Positions 7,001 to 15,478 are shown, counted from the first letter of the stretch. The stretch: 37,119 nucleotides of DNA from JAPLDB01 sp038230515 (GCA_038230515.1 JBBRND010000037.1:1-37119); one strand, 5' to 3'. Program-made: numbers and translations. Notes: generated from the sequence alone by a model not told the origin.

Positions 7001-9817
7001 GCTTCAAGCAACAGCCCTATTTGCAATCATTCAACTCTTAACTTAACATCAGGCCCAACCGGTGCTACCTTCAGTTGGACTGGTCCTGCTTCTTATACAT
7101 CGGCCGCGCAAAATCCATCTCTAACAAATGCTACATTAGGAACCAATAACGGAACTTATGCAGTAAACATATCCTCTACAGGATGTAATGAAAACATTAA
7201 TGTGCCGGTTACGATCAACGCACTTCCATCGGTTGCTCCAACTGCATCTGCACCATTCTGCGAGGGGACAGCAAATTTGAACTTGGCTGCAAATGCACCG
7301 ACTGCAACTTCATTTAACTGGACCGGACCTGGCAGCATTACAAATGGAAATACTGCTAATGCCAGTGTTAATAATGCGCCTGCATCTGCAAGCGGTACTT
7401 ACAATGTTGCTGTTAGTGATGCAAATGGCTGCAACAATAATGCAAACGTTTCAGCCACCGTATATGCTTTACCTCCGGTACTTATTACCCCGATTGGCAG
7501 CACCAACCTTTGTACAGGTCAAACTACGACAGACCTTCAGGCATCAGGGGCATCTACATATAGTTGGAGTACAACAGAAACAACTTCACTTATTACTGTT
7601 TCCACTCAGGGTAACTATTCTGTTACAGGTATTGATGGTAATGGTTGTGTGAACACAGATGTGCAGGCGATAACTGAGTCAACACCTCCATCTGTACCAA
7701 TTATATCCCCTGCAGGTCCTATTGTATTATGTACTGACGGGTTTACAACTACTTCTGTAAATCTTTCTGTTACTAATTATGCTACATCACTCTTATGGAG
7801 TACAAGTGAGACTACGCAGAGCATAGGTGTAAATTATGCCGATAACTTCAACGTAACTTATAGCGATGGTAATGGCTGTTACTCTGTTTCGAATACTGTT
7901 ACAACTTCAGTGGATAATTATTCAACCGCGCCAACAGGAGCAAGTTCGAATGCTGCCTTCAACAACATTTGCCTTGGAAGTAATGTAACTCTTTCTGTTG
8001 TTGGCGGAAGTTTAGGAGATAACTCGCAGTGGAAATGGTATGAAGGCGGCTGTGGAAGCGGAACTTCTATTGCATCTGGTGCATCACCCACTATTACTCC
8101 TGCAACGGGGGGTACGCATCATTATTTTGTGAGATCTGAAAGTGTTTCCTGTGGAAATACTCCATGTGCTTCTATTGATATAGTTGTAAGTACAATAATA
8201 CCTGCTGGTACAGTACACATTACTGCTACTCCATCTTCAGGATGTCAGGGTGGAACTGGAGTAGTATCTGTAAACGCTGTTGCAGGTGCAAGCTACTATT
8301 CATGGAGTGGTGCAGGTTGCCTGTTTAATGGTAATCCTCCTCCATTCAGAACTACTGTACCAACAGTAACTGTTAGTTATGGAATACTTCCTGCTGGACA
8401 GTCAGGTTACCAGGTATGTGTTTTCCCTGGCAATGCCTGCGGACAAACCAATACCATCTGTACCTGGATCAGAGCACAGGTTTCTCAACCTGGTGTAATC
8501 ACCCCGGGTAGCGGAAATCCTGTTGCTTGTCCGAACGGCAATGGAACATATAGTATCGTGCCGGTACCTAGTGCCGATACTTACACATGGACCATCAGTG
8601 GTGGTAATGCTACAATTGTTGGAGGAACCAGTACACTTACTACAGCATCCAACAGTATTACCATAAACTTCGGTGCAGGTTGGACAAGTGGAACGCTGAG
8701 TGTATATGCGTCATTAAATTGTAGTTTCAACAGCGCAGCTCGTACATTGGCTCTCAGCAATACTCCTGTTATGCCGGGTTCAATGGTTGGGACTACCTAC
8801 CCATGTCCTAGTGCATCAACTGTTTACTCAATAGCTGCAGTACCTGGAGCAGCAAGTTATAACTGGACTTGTCTGATGCCGGGGGTAATATTAACCCCAA
8901 GTGGAATAAGTTGTTCAATATTATTCCCTTCTACAATTCCTGCCGGTTATCAGGTTTGTGTAACAGCAGTAAGCAGTTGTGGAAATGCAAGTCCAGCACG
9001 TTGCAGAGGTGTTGCAAATGGTTTACCGAATACCCCGGGTAACATCAGCGGACCTGCTTCAGGACAGTGCGGTCAAGGAGGAGTATCTTATACCATTAGC
9101 CCTGTAAGCGGAGCCACCGGTTATTTGTGGACTGCAATTGCAGGCGGAACAATAATTCCACCGAACAACTTGAGTGGTGTTAGTGTAAATTTCTCATCAA
9201 CGTTTGTTTCATCTACTATATCTGTTTCGGCAACGAATGCTTGCGGAACTGGTGGAGCGCGTTCACTTCTTGTTTATGGTACACCAGCTACACCGCCATC
9301 AATTAGCGGTAACAACTGCGTACATACTGGCAATATTGAGCCATATGGTACTCCTGGATCTGCCGGTGCAACCGGCTACAACTGGGCAGTACCTGCCGGT
9401 TCAACTATTCTCGGAGGTCAAGGTGGAGCTAATATAACGGTGCAATGGGGAGCAACGGGTGGAACTGTTAACGTAACTGCATCGAATGATTGTGGAGTAA
9501 GCGGTACACGCACATATCCTGTAGTAACAACTTGCCGTCAGGCGCAGGTGGAAGCTACTATAGCATCAGGCAATGTAACATTGTATCCGAATCCAACAAG
9601 TGATAAGGTAACGCTTAGCTTCAACTCTCCATCTTCTCAAAATTTGGGAATGAATGTTACTGACCTTTTAGGCAGAAATGTTCTTACTGAAAACCTGAAA
9701 GCAGAGGAGGGGGCTAACCTGCATGAGGTAAATCTCTCTTCACTTGCAAAGGGTATTTACCTTATTCATCTCAATGGAGAGAATATGAATGAAGTGGTGA
9801 AGGTGACGGTGGAATAA
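4058..9817 (+). CDS. Giant T9SS-secreted multidomain surface protein (fibronectin III / GEVED / Ig-like)
   Basis: 1919 residues. A signal peptide (MKQQITKMFLLLLIGTM..., cleavage near residue 25) is followed by a Cys-containing region and a CARDB-like domain (to about 320), then a beta domain. Two fibronectin-III-like modules start near 475 and 745 (NCAANLSPSNAS, NCPINQSPTNAS), with a cleaved-adhesin/MAM-like domain between them. A GEVED domain (about 830-978, with IDWNHDGTF and GEAEDYYI) precedes many Ig/PKD-like repeats with SYNWT-type cores and paired Cys (about 980-1830). The last 80 residues, from LYPNPTSDKVTLSF (about 1841), are a type A sorting domain with the closing KGIYLIHL and VVKVTVE strands. 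The protein should cross the outer membrane by T9SS and be released or anchored to surface polysaccharide; a role in adhesion is inferred. Single gene with its own terminator. Confidence 0.9.
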   Translation: MKQQITKMFLLLLIGTMTYSDVLSQCATTVLANNGSTSGNGRCPNARFRNGRGVYLISAAEMAASGMFNGQTVTGIGWLNSVASGVVAPGTLILYLQNTSDVSNTKSTTWTSAISGMTIAHNGAFTLPNALQMNLTAFSGGSPFTYTGGGVYVAFDWAYCAGTLSAAQTILCNTAGSTLSSQQNAGACATITTLVAGSLFRPDTRFYAACINNDARVTNIYTTGSLPNSYTTNHVMQAIVTNPGLNALSNLAVTLNITGANTFSDVQNIVSLASGGTAVVTFAAFTPTTVGNNTVSVSVPADDNNTNNTLTMTQEITTDYFSYRYQGVGNSGGVGFNGGTGQFSGMFNTALSAFVQEVQVDFTTSGLPFRMAIYGDAGGVPGTQLYEDAATRTTAIGTAFITLGSNVSIPAGKFYVSIEQLGTTNVGFAYTTESPMRSNAFFYTSLPAGAWTDLGPAALPFRFNIRVNLHLPVPPNCAANLSPSNASTGNCLNTVLAWTSGGGAPTGYRLTFGTNSPNYDNILNDVDQFGSLSYNSGVLSPGTTYGYKVVPYNTDGTATGCSISTFTTVASGALPFTEDFSAITFPPTCWSRNDITFVIRNNASTAGVGSAEMDFYNTSNSLELITPIFGNTPAGEVLSFNYAYATFQTEVDQLEILYSTDQGSSFTSLEVLNGGPTGVLNTGGASLTEFVPTTAQWGLHQVVLPAGTNMIKFHGISAFGNDLYLDNVTVASPPTIPNCPINQSPTNASTNVFRDASVTWSDGGGASFFDVFFDLGAGPASTLVSANQAGTSYTPATMAANTQYSYRIVAKNIAGDATGCSDISFTTGTLYDYCNPVHTPGCGNGNITNVTFNTLNNTTTCNPPASQNFPVSGSTTTSVDKGSSYNLSVTCDVSCIISVWIDWNHDGTFAPSEWTQVATASTANVADVVSIPVPISALPGLTGMRIRSRFALNPNGDVDACSVFGSGEAEDYYITINCAGSASSNSPICNHSTLNLTSGPTGATFSWTGPASYTSAAQNPSLTNATLGTNNGTYAVNISSTGCNENINVPVTINALPSVAPTASAPFCEGTANLNLAANAPTATSFNWTGPGSITNGNTANASVNNAPASASGTYNVAVSDANGCNNNANVSATVYALPPVLITPIGSTNLCTGQTTTDLQASGASTYSWSTTETTSLITVSTQGNYSVTGIDGNGCVNTDVQAITESTPPSVPIISPAGPIVLCTDGFTTTSVNLSVTNYATSLLWSTSETTQSIGVNYADNFNVTYSDGNGCYSVSNTVTTSVDNYSTAPTGASSNAAFNNICLGSNVTLSVVGGSLGDNSQWKWYEGGCGSGTSIASGASPTITPATGGTHHYFVRSESVSCGNTPCASIDIVVSTIIPAGTVHITATPSSGCQGGTGVVSVNAVAGASYYSWSGAGCLFNGNPPPFRTTVPTVTVSYGILPAGQSGYQVCVFPGNACGQTNTICTWIRAQVSQPGVITPGSGNPVACPNGNGTYSIVPVPSADTYTWTISGGNATIVGGTSTLTTASNSITINFGAGWTSGTLSVYASLNCSFNSAARTLALSNTPVMPGSMVGTTYPCPSASTVYSIAAVPGAASYNWTCLMPGVILTPSGISCSILFPSTIPAGYQVCVTAVSSCGNASPARCRGVANGLPNTPGNISGPASGQCGQGGVSYTISPVSGATGYLWTAIAGGTIIPPNNLSGVSVNFSSTFVSSTISVSATNACGTGGARSLLVYGTPATPPSISGNNCVHTGNIEPYGTPGSAGATGYNWAVPAGSTILGGQGGANITVQWGATGGTVNVTASNDCGVSGTRTYPVVTTCRQAQVEATIASGNVTLYPNPTSDKVTLSFNSPSSQNLGMNVTDLLGRNVLTENLKAEEGANLHEVNLSSLAKGIYLIHLNGENMNEVVKVTVE

Positions 9818-9856
9818 AAAAAGTACTGAGTACATAGTACAAAGTAATGAGATAAG

Positions 9857-9887
9857 AACAGCCCTTGGAAACAGGGGCTGTTTTTTA
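9857..9887 (+). terminator. Rho-independent terminator of the 1919-residue gene
   Basis: AACAGCCC (9857-9864) and GGGCTGTT (9875-9882) form a perfect 8-bp stem with a 10-base loop, followed by a T-run. It separates the surface-protein gene from the histidine kinase gene. Confidence 0.85.
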
Positions 9888-9943
9888 TTTGGGCGGTATG
9901 AGGATGTTTCATATTTTGGCTGCTGGAAACTATATACCCTACC

Positions 9944-12193
9944 ATGAAAAAAATTAGTTTTGCCTTCCTCGTCATTTTTTTGTGTTTTGTTTCTAAAACT
10001 GTCTTTGCTCAAAACCAACAGACAGGCGACTCACTTGAAGCATTATTACCAATTCAAAAGGAAGATACTAACCAGGTAAGATTGCTGAATAAACTTGCTG
10101 ATTTTTATTTTCGAGTAAATATTAATAAACAAACTTTATATGCGAATCGTGCGCTGCTACTTTCTAAAAAATTGAATGACCGACCCGGTGAAGCTGCTGC
10201 ATGGAAAGGACTGGCCAGTATTGACCGATCAAAATCTAATTTTAATGACGCTCTTGAGAAGCTTAAGAAAGCAAAGATTATTTACAAGGAAATCAATGAC
10301 AAGCTGGGAAGTGCCACTATCATTTCAGAGATGGGCCGAATTTACAGGCTTCAGGATAATTCTAATGATGCCAGGGAAGCGGCTATGCTCGCAAATAAGA
10401 TGTTTACTGAGCTCGGAAATAAAAAAGGAATTGCATTGACTTTTCATAGCCTGGGGCTTATTAGTTATGATGGTGGTAATTACCCGGAAGCATTGAAATA
10501 TTATTTGCAATCTAAAAAGGCATACGAAGAAATGGATGATTGGAATGGACTTGGATCTGAATTTGACAACATAGGCAGTATATATTTTAAGCTCGACCAA
10601 TATGATAAAGCATATGAGAACTATCTTGAAGCCAAAAAGTATTATGAAAAAAGCGGAAATAGAGTCGGTTTAGGTTACGCTTTAGGAGATATAGGTCAAA
10701 TATTCTCTAAGCGCGAGAAGTATTCTGAAGCTATAGATTATTTTCAGCAGGAATTGAGGATTAATGAAGAATTTGGAAACAAAGAAGAGATTTGCGCGAC
10801 TTATGCAAATATTGAAGAGGCTTATTATAATCAGAAAGATTTTGCAAATGCGCTCAAGTATCTTGACTTAATGGTAAATCTAAGTAAGGAAATTAGTAGT
10901 AAATGGTATATAAGAGAGGCATATTTTCTTTCGGGATATGTTTATATAGGTAAGAAGGAATATTTAAAAGCAATTGAATATTTTTATAAATCACTCGATG
11001 TTGATTCTACATCCCTCAATGACAAACATAAGTCCACTATTTATTCAGGTTTGTCTCAAGCATACGAAGCTATTGATAGTTCGGGGAAAGCTTTTGAATA
11101 TTATAAATTGCATGTATGTGCAAACGACAGCATCTTCAGCAGTGAAAAATCTCATCAGCTAACGGAGATGCAAACTAAATACGAAACAGAAAAAAAGGAC
11201 AAGGAGATTCAGTTGCTGAATAAAGAAAATGATATCAAGGCGTTGCAAGTGAAGCAGGAACATTCATCGCTGCTTGCTGCAAAGTTGGAAGCTGACAAAA
11301 AGCAGACTCAAATTTCGCTGCTTGGTAAAACCAGAGAGATACAGGATCTTGAATTGAAAAAGCAAAAACAAGAACTTGAAAAAAAACAACTGGAAGCGCA
11401 GGTGAAAGAAAATGAATTCAAACTTGCTGACAATGAAAAAAGGCTTCAGATGGCCGAAGTGGGAAGGCAAAAACTACAGAAGAATTCTCAACTGATTATT
11501 TTTCTTTTAATTGTACTCACGGGCCTGTTTGCTTTTTACAGATTCAGACAGGTGCAGTTTCGCAGACAAGAAGCAGAACGAACACGTATTGCCCGCGATT
11601 TGCATGATGATGTGGGAGCCACTCTCGGCAGCATTTCCATTTACAGCGAAGTGGCAAAAAATAAGTTGTCTGTTCATAGTGAATTAAATGAAGTGATTGA
11701 AAAAATTGGAGACAGCAGCCGCGAGATGCTTGAGAAGATGAACGACATTGTTTGGTCAGTAAATCCGAAGAATGATAATGCAGAGCAGTTGATTCAGCGG
11801 ATGAAAAATTTTGCTGCCGTGATGCTTACTTCAAGGAATATTGAGTTTGCGTTTCATACGGATTTAGTAAAGATGGATGAGATGAAACTCGGCATGGAGC
11901 AGCGAAAAAATATTTTCCTCATTTTCAAGGAGGGCTTGCATAACATTGTGAAATATTCACAGGCAAAAAAAGTCGAGGTTAAGTTCAACGTAAAAAAAAA
12001 TATTGTGTACTTTACGCTACAGGATGACGGTAAGGGATTTGAAATGCACGCTGATGGGAAGGTTCTGCCGGAGATCTATAATGGAAACGGAATCCGGAAC
12101 ATGAAAGCAAGAGCAGAAGCAATAGGGGCTTCGTTTGAAATAAAATCGGAGCCGGGTAAAGGAACCTGCATTCTTGTAAGTGTAGCTGTGTAA
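9944..12193 (+). CDS. TPR-containing sensor histidine kinase (HisKA_3/NarX type)
   Basis: 749 residues. Signal peptide MKKISFAFLVIFLCFVSKTVFAQ, then a periplasmic array of TPR units (about 70-400; A..YY..L...LG pattern), a Lys/Glu/Gln-rich coiled coil (about 405-510) and one membrane helix (about 515-535, LIIFLLIVLTGLFAF). Next come the dimerisation/phosphoacceptor domain with RIARDLHDDVGATLG (His554, the expected phosphorylation site) and a C-terminal HATPase_c domain: N box with EGLHNIVKYS, G1 DDGKGFE, G2 GNGIRNMKARAEAIGA. This is the Bacteroidota TPR-kinase type that pairs with NarL/LuxR regulators, and one follows 116 bp downstream. The ligand is unknown; a TPR sensor suggests a peptide or protein signal (inference). 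Complete, all catalytic motifs present. Confidence 0.93.
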   Translation: MKKISFAFLVIFLCFVSKTVFAQNQQTGDSLEALLPIQKEDTNQVRLLNKLADFYFRVNINKQTLYANRALLLSKKLNDRPGEAAAWKGLASIDRSKSNFNDALEKLKKAKIIYKEINDKLGSATIISEMGRIYRLQDNSNDAREAAMLANKMFTELGNKKGIALTFHSLGLISYDGGNYPEALKYYLQSKKAYEEMDDWNGLGSEFDNIGSIYFKLDQYDKAYENYLEAKKYYEKSGNRVGLGYALGDIGQIFSKREKYSEAIDYFQQELRINEEFGNKEEICATYANIEEAYYNQKDFANALKYLDLMVNLSKEISSKWYIREAYFLSGYVYIGKKEYLKAIEYFYKSLDVDSTSLNDKHKSTIYSGLSQAYEAIDSSGKAFEYYKLHVCANDSIFSSEKSHQLTEMQTKYETEKKDKEIQLLNKENDIKALQVKQEHSSLLAAKLEADKKQTQISLLGKTREIQDLELKKQKQELEKKQLEAQVKENEFKLADNEKRLQMAEVGRQKLQKNSQLIIFLLIVLTGLFAFYRFRQVQFRRQEAERTRIARDLHDDVGATLGSISIYSEVAKNKLSVHSELNEVIEKIGDSSREMLEKMNDIVWSVNPKNDNAEQLIQRMKNFAAVMLTSRNIEFAFHTDLVKMDEMKLGMEQRKNIFLIFKEGLHNIVKYSQAKKVEVKFNVKKNIVYFTLQDDGKGFEMHADGKVLPEIYNGNGIRNMKARAEAIGASFEIKSEPGKGTCILVSVAV

Positions 12194-12200
12194 AAGATAC

Positions 12201-12246
12201 TACCACATTTGGTAGTTGTTGATACAGGTTTAATCTTGCTACTTTG
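12201..12246 (+). promoter_or_regulatory. Dyad operator plus promoter before the response regulator (site 1)
   Basis: The dyad ACTACCA-CATT-TGGTAGT (12199-12216; core TACC-ACATTT-GGTA 12201-12214) abuts TTG at 12216-12218. TTTG follows at 12243-12246, its G exactly 28 bases after the G of TTG. The -7 half is CTACTTTG rather than ideal TAnnTTTG. Core, gap and register are the same at 13071-13116 and 15433-15478. The dyad centre is near -42.5, so activator binding is likely. Placed before the regulator gene, it suggests autoregulation. Confidence 0.7.
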
Positions 12247-12309
12247 CATCCTTATTATTTTAATAAGATTAACTTCTTGTTCCAAAGTTTGTGAACTAAC
12301 TAAAAAAGA

Positions 12310-12966
12310 ATGGAAAATATCCGTGTTATTATTTTTGATGATAATGCCCGCGTATGCGATTCGATGCGAATGTTGATTGGCGGCACAGATGGTTTTGTGT
12401 TTGCGGGCGCTTATGAAAACTGCAGTCATCTGGTTGCAAATATCGAATCTTCTCTTCCGGATGTGGTGCTCATGGATATTGATATGCCGGGCATTAATGG
12501 AATTGAAGCCGTAAAAATAATTCACAAAAAATTTCCTGATCTGCAGGTATTGATGCAAACGACTTTTGATGATGATGACAAAGTTTTTGATGCCATACTT
12601 GCCGGTGCAAGTGGATATATTTTAAAAAACACACCTCCATCTCGCATCCTCGAATGTATCCGCGAAGTGCATCAGGGTGGTGCACCCATGAGTCCCGGTA
12701 TTGCACGCAAGGTGCTCCGCCTGTTTTCACAAAATGTTCCGGTAAAGGAAGCAAAGCAAGATTTCAATCTCAGTCCGCGCGAAACAGAAGTATTGGGTCT
12801 TTTGGTGAACGGTAAATCATACAAGATGATTTCTGATGAGCTCGGCATTACCTACGACACTGTGCGCGCGCACATGAAAAAAATATATGAGAAGCTGCAC
12901 GTGACAAGTATGACCGAAGCAGTAGCAAAAGCGATTAAGGAAAAACTTTTCTCCTTCTTTTTCTAA
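12310..12966 (+). CDS. NarL/FixJ-family response regulator (receiver + LuxR HTH)
   Basis: 218 residues. Receiver domain 1-125: acidic pair Asp10/Asp11 (VIIFDDNARV), phosphoacceptor Asp56 in VVLMDIDMPG, Thr at 84-85 (LMQTTFDD) and Lys106 (GYILKN). A linker leads to a LuxR/GerE helix-turn-helix at about 150-212 (FNLSPRETEVLGLL, YDTVRAHMKKIYEKL). All phosphorelay residues are present. The gene lies just downstream of the TPR histidine kinase, its probable partner. Its promoter carries the TACC-N6-GGTA dyad found again at two later promoters, and NarL-type dimers typically bind short inverted repeats of this size, so it is the first candidate for the protein that binds there. That link is inference. 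Confidence 0.94.
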   Translation: MENIRVIIFDDNARVCDSMRMLIGGTDGFVFAGAYENCSHLVANIESSLPDVVLMDIDMPGINGIEAVKIIHKKFPDLQVLMQTTFDDDDKVFDAILAGASGYILKNTPPSRILECIREVHQGGAPMSPGIARKVLRLFSQNVPVKEAKQDFNLSPRETEVLGLLVNGKSYKMISDELGITYDTVRAHMKKIYEKLHVTSMTEAVAKAIKEKLFSFFF

Positions 12967-12988
12967 AGCCGGAATCGCTTTCCGTTTC

Positions 12989-13004
12989 CCATTTCTGGTA
13001 ATTG
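12989..13004 (+). promoter_or_regulatory. Degenerate extra copy of the dyad operator
   Basis: CCA-TTTC-TGGTAATTG repeats the full right half of the site at 13073-13088 (CCA-CATT-TGGTAATTG), but the outer left arm is TC instead of TA. No TTTG lies 28 bases after its TTG, so it is not itself a promoter. It sits exactly 84 bp (8 helical turns) upstream of the full site, on the same DNA face, and may be an auxiliary binding site. Confidence 0.35.
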
Positions 13005-13070
13005 GGTTTTTCCAAACACACTGATTTTTTTTAAAAGAAAGCCGTTTTCTCCTTCAGGAGTTTACGGACT

Positions 13071-13116
13071 TACCACATTTGGTAATTGATGTCGCCTTCG
13101 CCTGAAGGTACTTTTG
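13071..13116 (+). promoter_or_regulatory. Dyad operator plus promoter before the propeller gene (site 2)
   Basis: TTACCA-CATT-TGGTAA (13070-13085; core 13071-13084) is followed directly by TTG 13086-13088, 20 bases, then TACTTTTG 13109-13116, a perfect Bacteroidota -7 element. It has the same core (TACCACATTTGGTA) and the same register as site 1. Transcription should start near 13123, giving about 22 bases of leader, and probably reads through the propeller gene into the solo HTH gene at 15193. Confidence 0.8.
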
Positions 13117-13144
13117 CATCATTAATTTAAACCAAAAAAATAAA

Positions 13145-15163
13145 ATGAAACAGACAATCACCATTCTACTTACCGTTATGCTTTGCACCGGCAGCATAAA
13201 CATGTATGCACAGGCACCTATGTTACACTGGGCGCATGCTTTTGGCTCGGAAACTTTTGTTCACAATCTTGCAATGACACTTGATGCAGGCGGAAATGTT
13301 TATACAACAGGATATTTTGAGGGAACAGTAGATTTCGATCCGGGACCGGGTGTGTTCAATTTGACTTCCGATTCAACGGATACTTTTCATATTTTCATTC
13401 AAAAATCAAGCGCTTTGGGAAATCTGATATGGGTAAAGCAAATTGTATTACCGGGTTACAAGGATGGCAGATCGATAACAGTAGATAACTTTAATAATGT
13501 TTATGTCACAGGAAGTTTTTTTGGAACCGCAGATTTTGATCCCGGTGCAGGTGTATTTAATTTAACAAGTGCGGGAAAGGACGACATCTTTGTTTTGAAG
13601 TTAAACAGTTCTGGAAATTTTTTATGGGCAAAGAGAATCGGATCTCCGGGTGATGATGGAGGCAATTGTATCAAAGCAGACGCATTGGGAAATGTTTATG
13701 TTACCGGATACTTTCAGGAAACCGCTGATTTTAATCCGGGCGCGGGGGTATTTAATATGGTAGCTGCAGGTCCGGGAGGTGATGACATTTTTGTTTTAAA
13801 ATTAGATGCAAATGGAAACTTCCGTTGGGCTAAAAGGATGGGAGAGGGAAATGCCGATATCGGAAATTCGTTGGCGGTTGATGCTACAGGCAATGTTTAT
13901 ACAACAGGTTTTTATGTACTTTGGGGGCTATTTCTATCACCGGTAGATTTTGATCCCGGAGCAGGAGCATTTTTATTAGGTGGTGCGGGTCAGGAAATTT
14001 TTATTCAGAAACTGGATTCAGCTGGAAATTTTGTGTGGGCAAAAGGAATCGGATCAACGGGGAATAATGTAGGTTTAAGTATTGCATTAGATGCTTCCGG
14101 CAATGTTTATACAACAGGTTTTTTTCAACTCACGGTTGATTTTGATCCGGGACCGGGAGTAGCTAACCTTACTTGTGCCGGATCTAAAGATGCATTTATT
14201 CTTAAGTTAGACAATGCCGGAAATTATGTTTGGGCGAAGCAAATGGGATCTACCGCTTTTGATGCTGGCAGAGCCATTGCTGTTGATAATGCGGGCAATG
14301 TTTATACAACAGGCCAGTTTAGCGGCACGGTGGATTTTGATCCGAACGCAGGAGTAACAAACTTAACAAGCACCGTGGGCGTGTCTGACATATTCATCCA
14401 GAGTCTTAACAGCGCGGGTAATTTTTTATGGGCAAAGAGTATGGGCGGACCCTTATTTCAAAATGGCGTGGCAATTGCCGTTAGCAGTCCTGGTACTGTG
14501 TATGTTTCAGGAGATTTTTCAATGACAGTTGATTTTAATCCGGATGCTCCGGTTTTTAATATAACATCACCAGGTTTTGAATCCATGTTCGTACTCAAGT
14601 TGGGTCCTACTGGTGCGCTCCCAATAAAACTACTCAGCTTTTCTGCATCTCAAAATGAGAATGAAATAAAAACCGAATGGACTACTGCTACAGAAACCAA
14701 TAACGATTATTTCACCCTGGAGCGCAGCAGCGATGCGGTAAATTTTGAACCCATCAGCACGGTTAAAGGTGCCGGCAATTCTACTTCGGAAAGAGAATAT
14801 GCTTTTGCTGACGAACATCCATTTAAAGGTGTTTCCTATTACCGGCTTAAGCAAACGGATTATGATGGACACTTTTCTTACTCCGATGCTGTTGCTGTTT
14901 CCATTGTTGCTACGCACGATTTCATGGTGTATCCAAATCCTACAACAGGAAGGGTTTTTCTGAACATCAACTCACATACTTCTGAAAATCTTCGGGCAGA
15001 TGTAACTGACGTGACCGGCAGAATGGTGCTAAGTGAACCTATTCAAACAAATGATGGAGCTACCGTGCACGCGCTGGATTTATCTTCCTTCGAGAAGGGA
15101 ACCTACCTGGTTCAGTTGAAAGGTGAGAACTTTTATGAAGTGAAAAAAATTGTGGTTGAATAA
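13145..15163 (+). CDS. T9SS-secreted seven-bladed beta-propeller protein
   Basis: 672 residues. Signal peptide to about residue 23 (...GSINMYAQ). Seven SBBP-like repeats follow (about 40-490), each with GNVYTTGyF..tVDFDPGpGvfNLTS, then F.qKLd..GNf.WAK.mG; seven copies suggest one closed seven-bladed propeller. Next is an Ig-like domain beginning LPIKLLSFSASQNEN (about 495-590), also found near the end of the 1561-residue protein at 19094. The type A sorting domain starts VYPNPTTGRVFLNI (about 597) and ends YEVKKIVVE. The protein should be exported by T9SS to the cell surface or medium. The gene starts 22 bases after a dyad-controlled promoter, which makes it a prime candidate target of the adjacent two-component system. 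Ligand or activity unknown. Confidence 0.9.
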   Translation: MKQTITILLTVMLCTGSINMYAQAPMLHWAHAFGSETFVHNLAMTLDAGGNVYTTGYFEGTVDFDPGPGVFNLTSDSTDTFHIFIQKSSALGNLIWVKQIVLPGYKDGRSITVDNFNNVYVTGSFFGTADFDPGAGVFNLTSAGKDDIFVLKLNSSGNFLWAKRIGSPGDDGGNCIKADALGNVYVTGYFQETADFNPGAGVFNMVAAGPGGDDIFVLKLDANGNFRWAKRMGEGNADIGNSLAVDATGNVYTTGFYVLWGLFLSPVDFDPGAGAFLLGGAGQEIFIQKLDSAGNFVWAKGIGSTGNNVGLSIALDASGNVYTTGFFQLTVDFDPGPGVANLTCAGSKDAFILKLDNAGNYVWAKQMGSTAFDAGRAIAVDNAGNVYTTGQFSGTVDFDPNAGVTNLTSTVGVSDIFIQSLNSAGNFLWAKSMGGPLFQNGVAIAVSSPGTVYVSGDFSMTVDFNPDAPVFNITSPGFESMFVLKLGPTGALPIKLLSFSASQNENEIKTEWTTATETNNDYFTLERSSDAVNFEPISTVKGAGNSTSEREYAFADEHPFKGVSYYRLKQTDYDGHFSYSDAVAVSIVATHDFMVYPNPTTGRVFLNINSHTSENLRADVTDVTGRMVLSEPIQTNDGATVHALDLSSFEKGTYLVQLKGENFYEVKKIVVE

Positions 15164-15192
15164 AAATTAAAATTTTATCAGCAACAAAAAAA

Positions 15193-15402
15193 ATGGCAAC
15201 TCCAAAACACAACCTTACTGCACGCGAGCTGGAAGTATTTCAGCTTATTACTGACGGACTAACGGATGCTCAGATTGCAGTTACACTTAATATCACCATC
15301 TACACCGCCAATGCGCATCGCAAAAAACTTCTTGAAAAATTAGAAGCGAACAATGCTGCTTCACTTGTTGCAAATGGGTTCAGAAAAAAATTAGTAAAAT
15401 AA
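15193..15402 (+). CDS. Stand-alone LuxR/GerE-type HTH protein
   Basis: 69 residues, nearly all one LuxR-type helix-turn-helix: HNLTARELEVFQLITDG, then TDAQIAVTLNI and a recognition helix around TANAHRKKLLEKLEA. It has no receiver or sensor domain. It resembles the DNA-binding half of the response regulator at 12310 (both have .L(S/T).RE.EV..L...G and AH.KK..EKL), but differs inside the recognition helix (TANAHRKK against TVRAHMKK). It starts 29 bases after the propeller gene with no terminator between, so it is probably co-transcribed from promoter site 2. It could bind the same dyads as a competitor or co-regulator, or heterodimerise with the regulator (inference). Confidence 0.88.
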   Translation: MATPKHNLTARELEVFQLITDGLTDAQIAVTLNITIYTANAHRKKLLEKLEANNAASLVANGFRKKLVK

Positions 15403-15432
15403 TTTATCACGAAAAAACACCGGAACTCATAC

Positions 15433-15478
15433 TACCTTTTATGGTAATTGACACGCATGAAAACATAACTCACCTTTG
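15433..15478 (+). promoter_or_regulatory. Dyad operator plus promoter before the minisatellite ORF (site 3)
   Basis: TACC-TTTTAT-GGTA (15433-15446) is followed, after one base, by TTG 15448-15450 and by TTTG whose G is at 15478, again exactly 28 bases after the G of TTG. The inner six bases differ from sites 1 and 2 but the TACC/GGTA arms are intact. The -7 element is CACCTTTG (C for the first T). Transcription would start near 15485, about 88 bases before ATG 15573. Confidence 0.65.

Noticed and set aside
12076..12558. Minus-strand 160-codon ORF over the kinase/regulator junction
   Set aside because: It is antisense to conserved motifs of both genes and to the dyad promoter.
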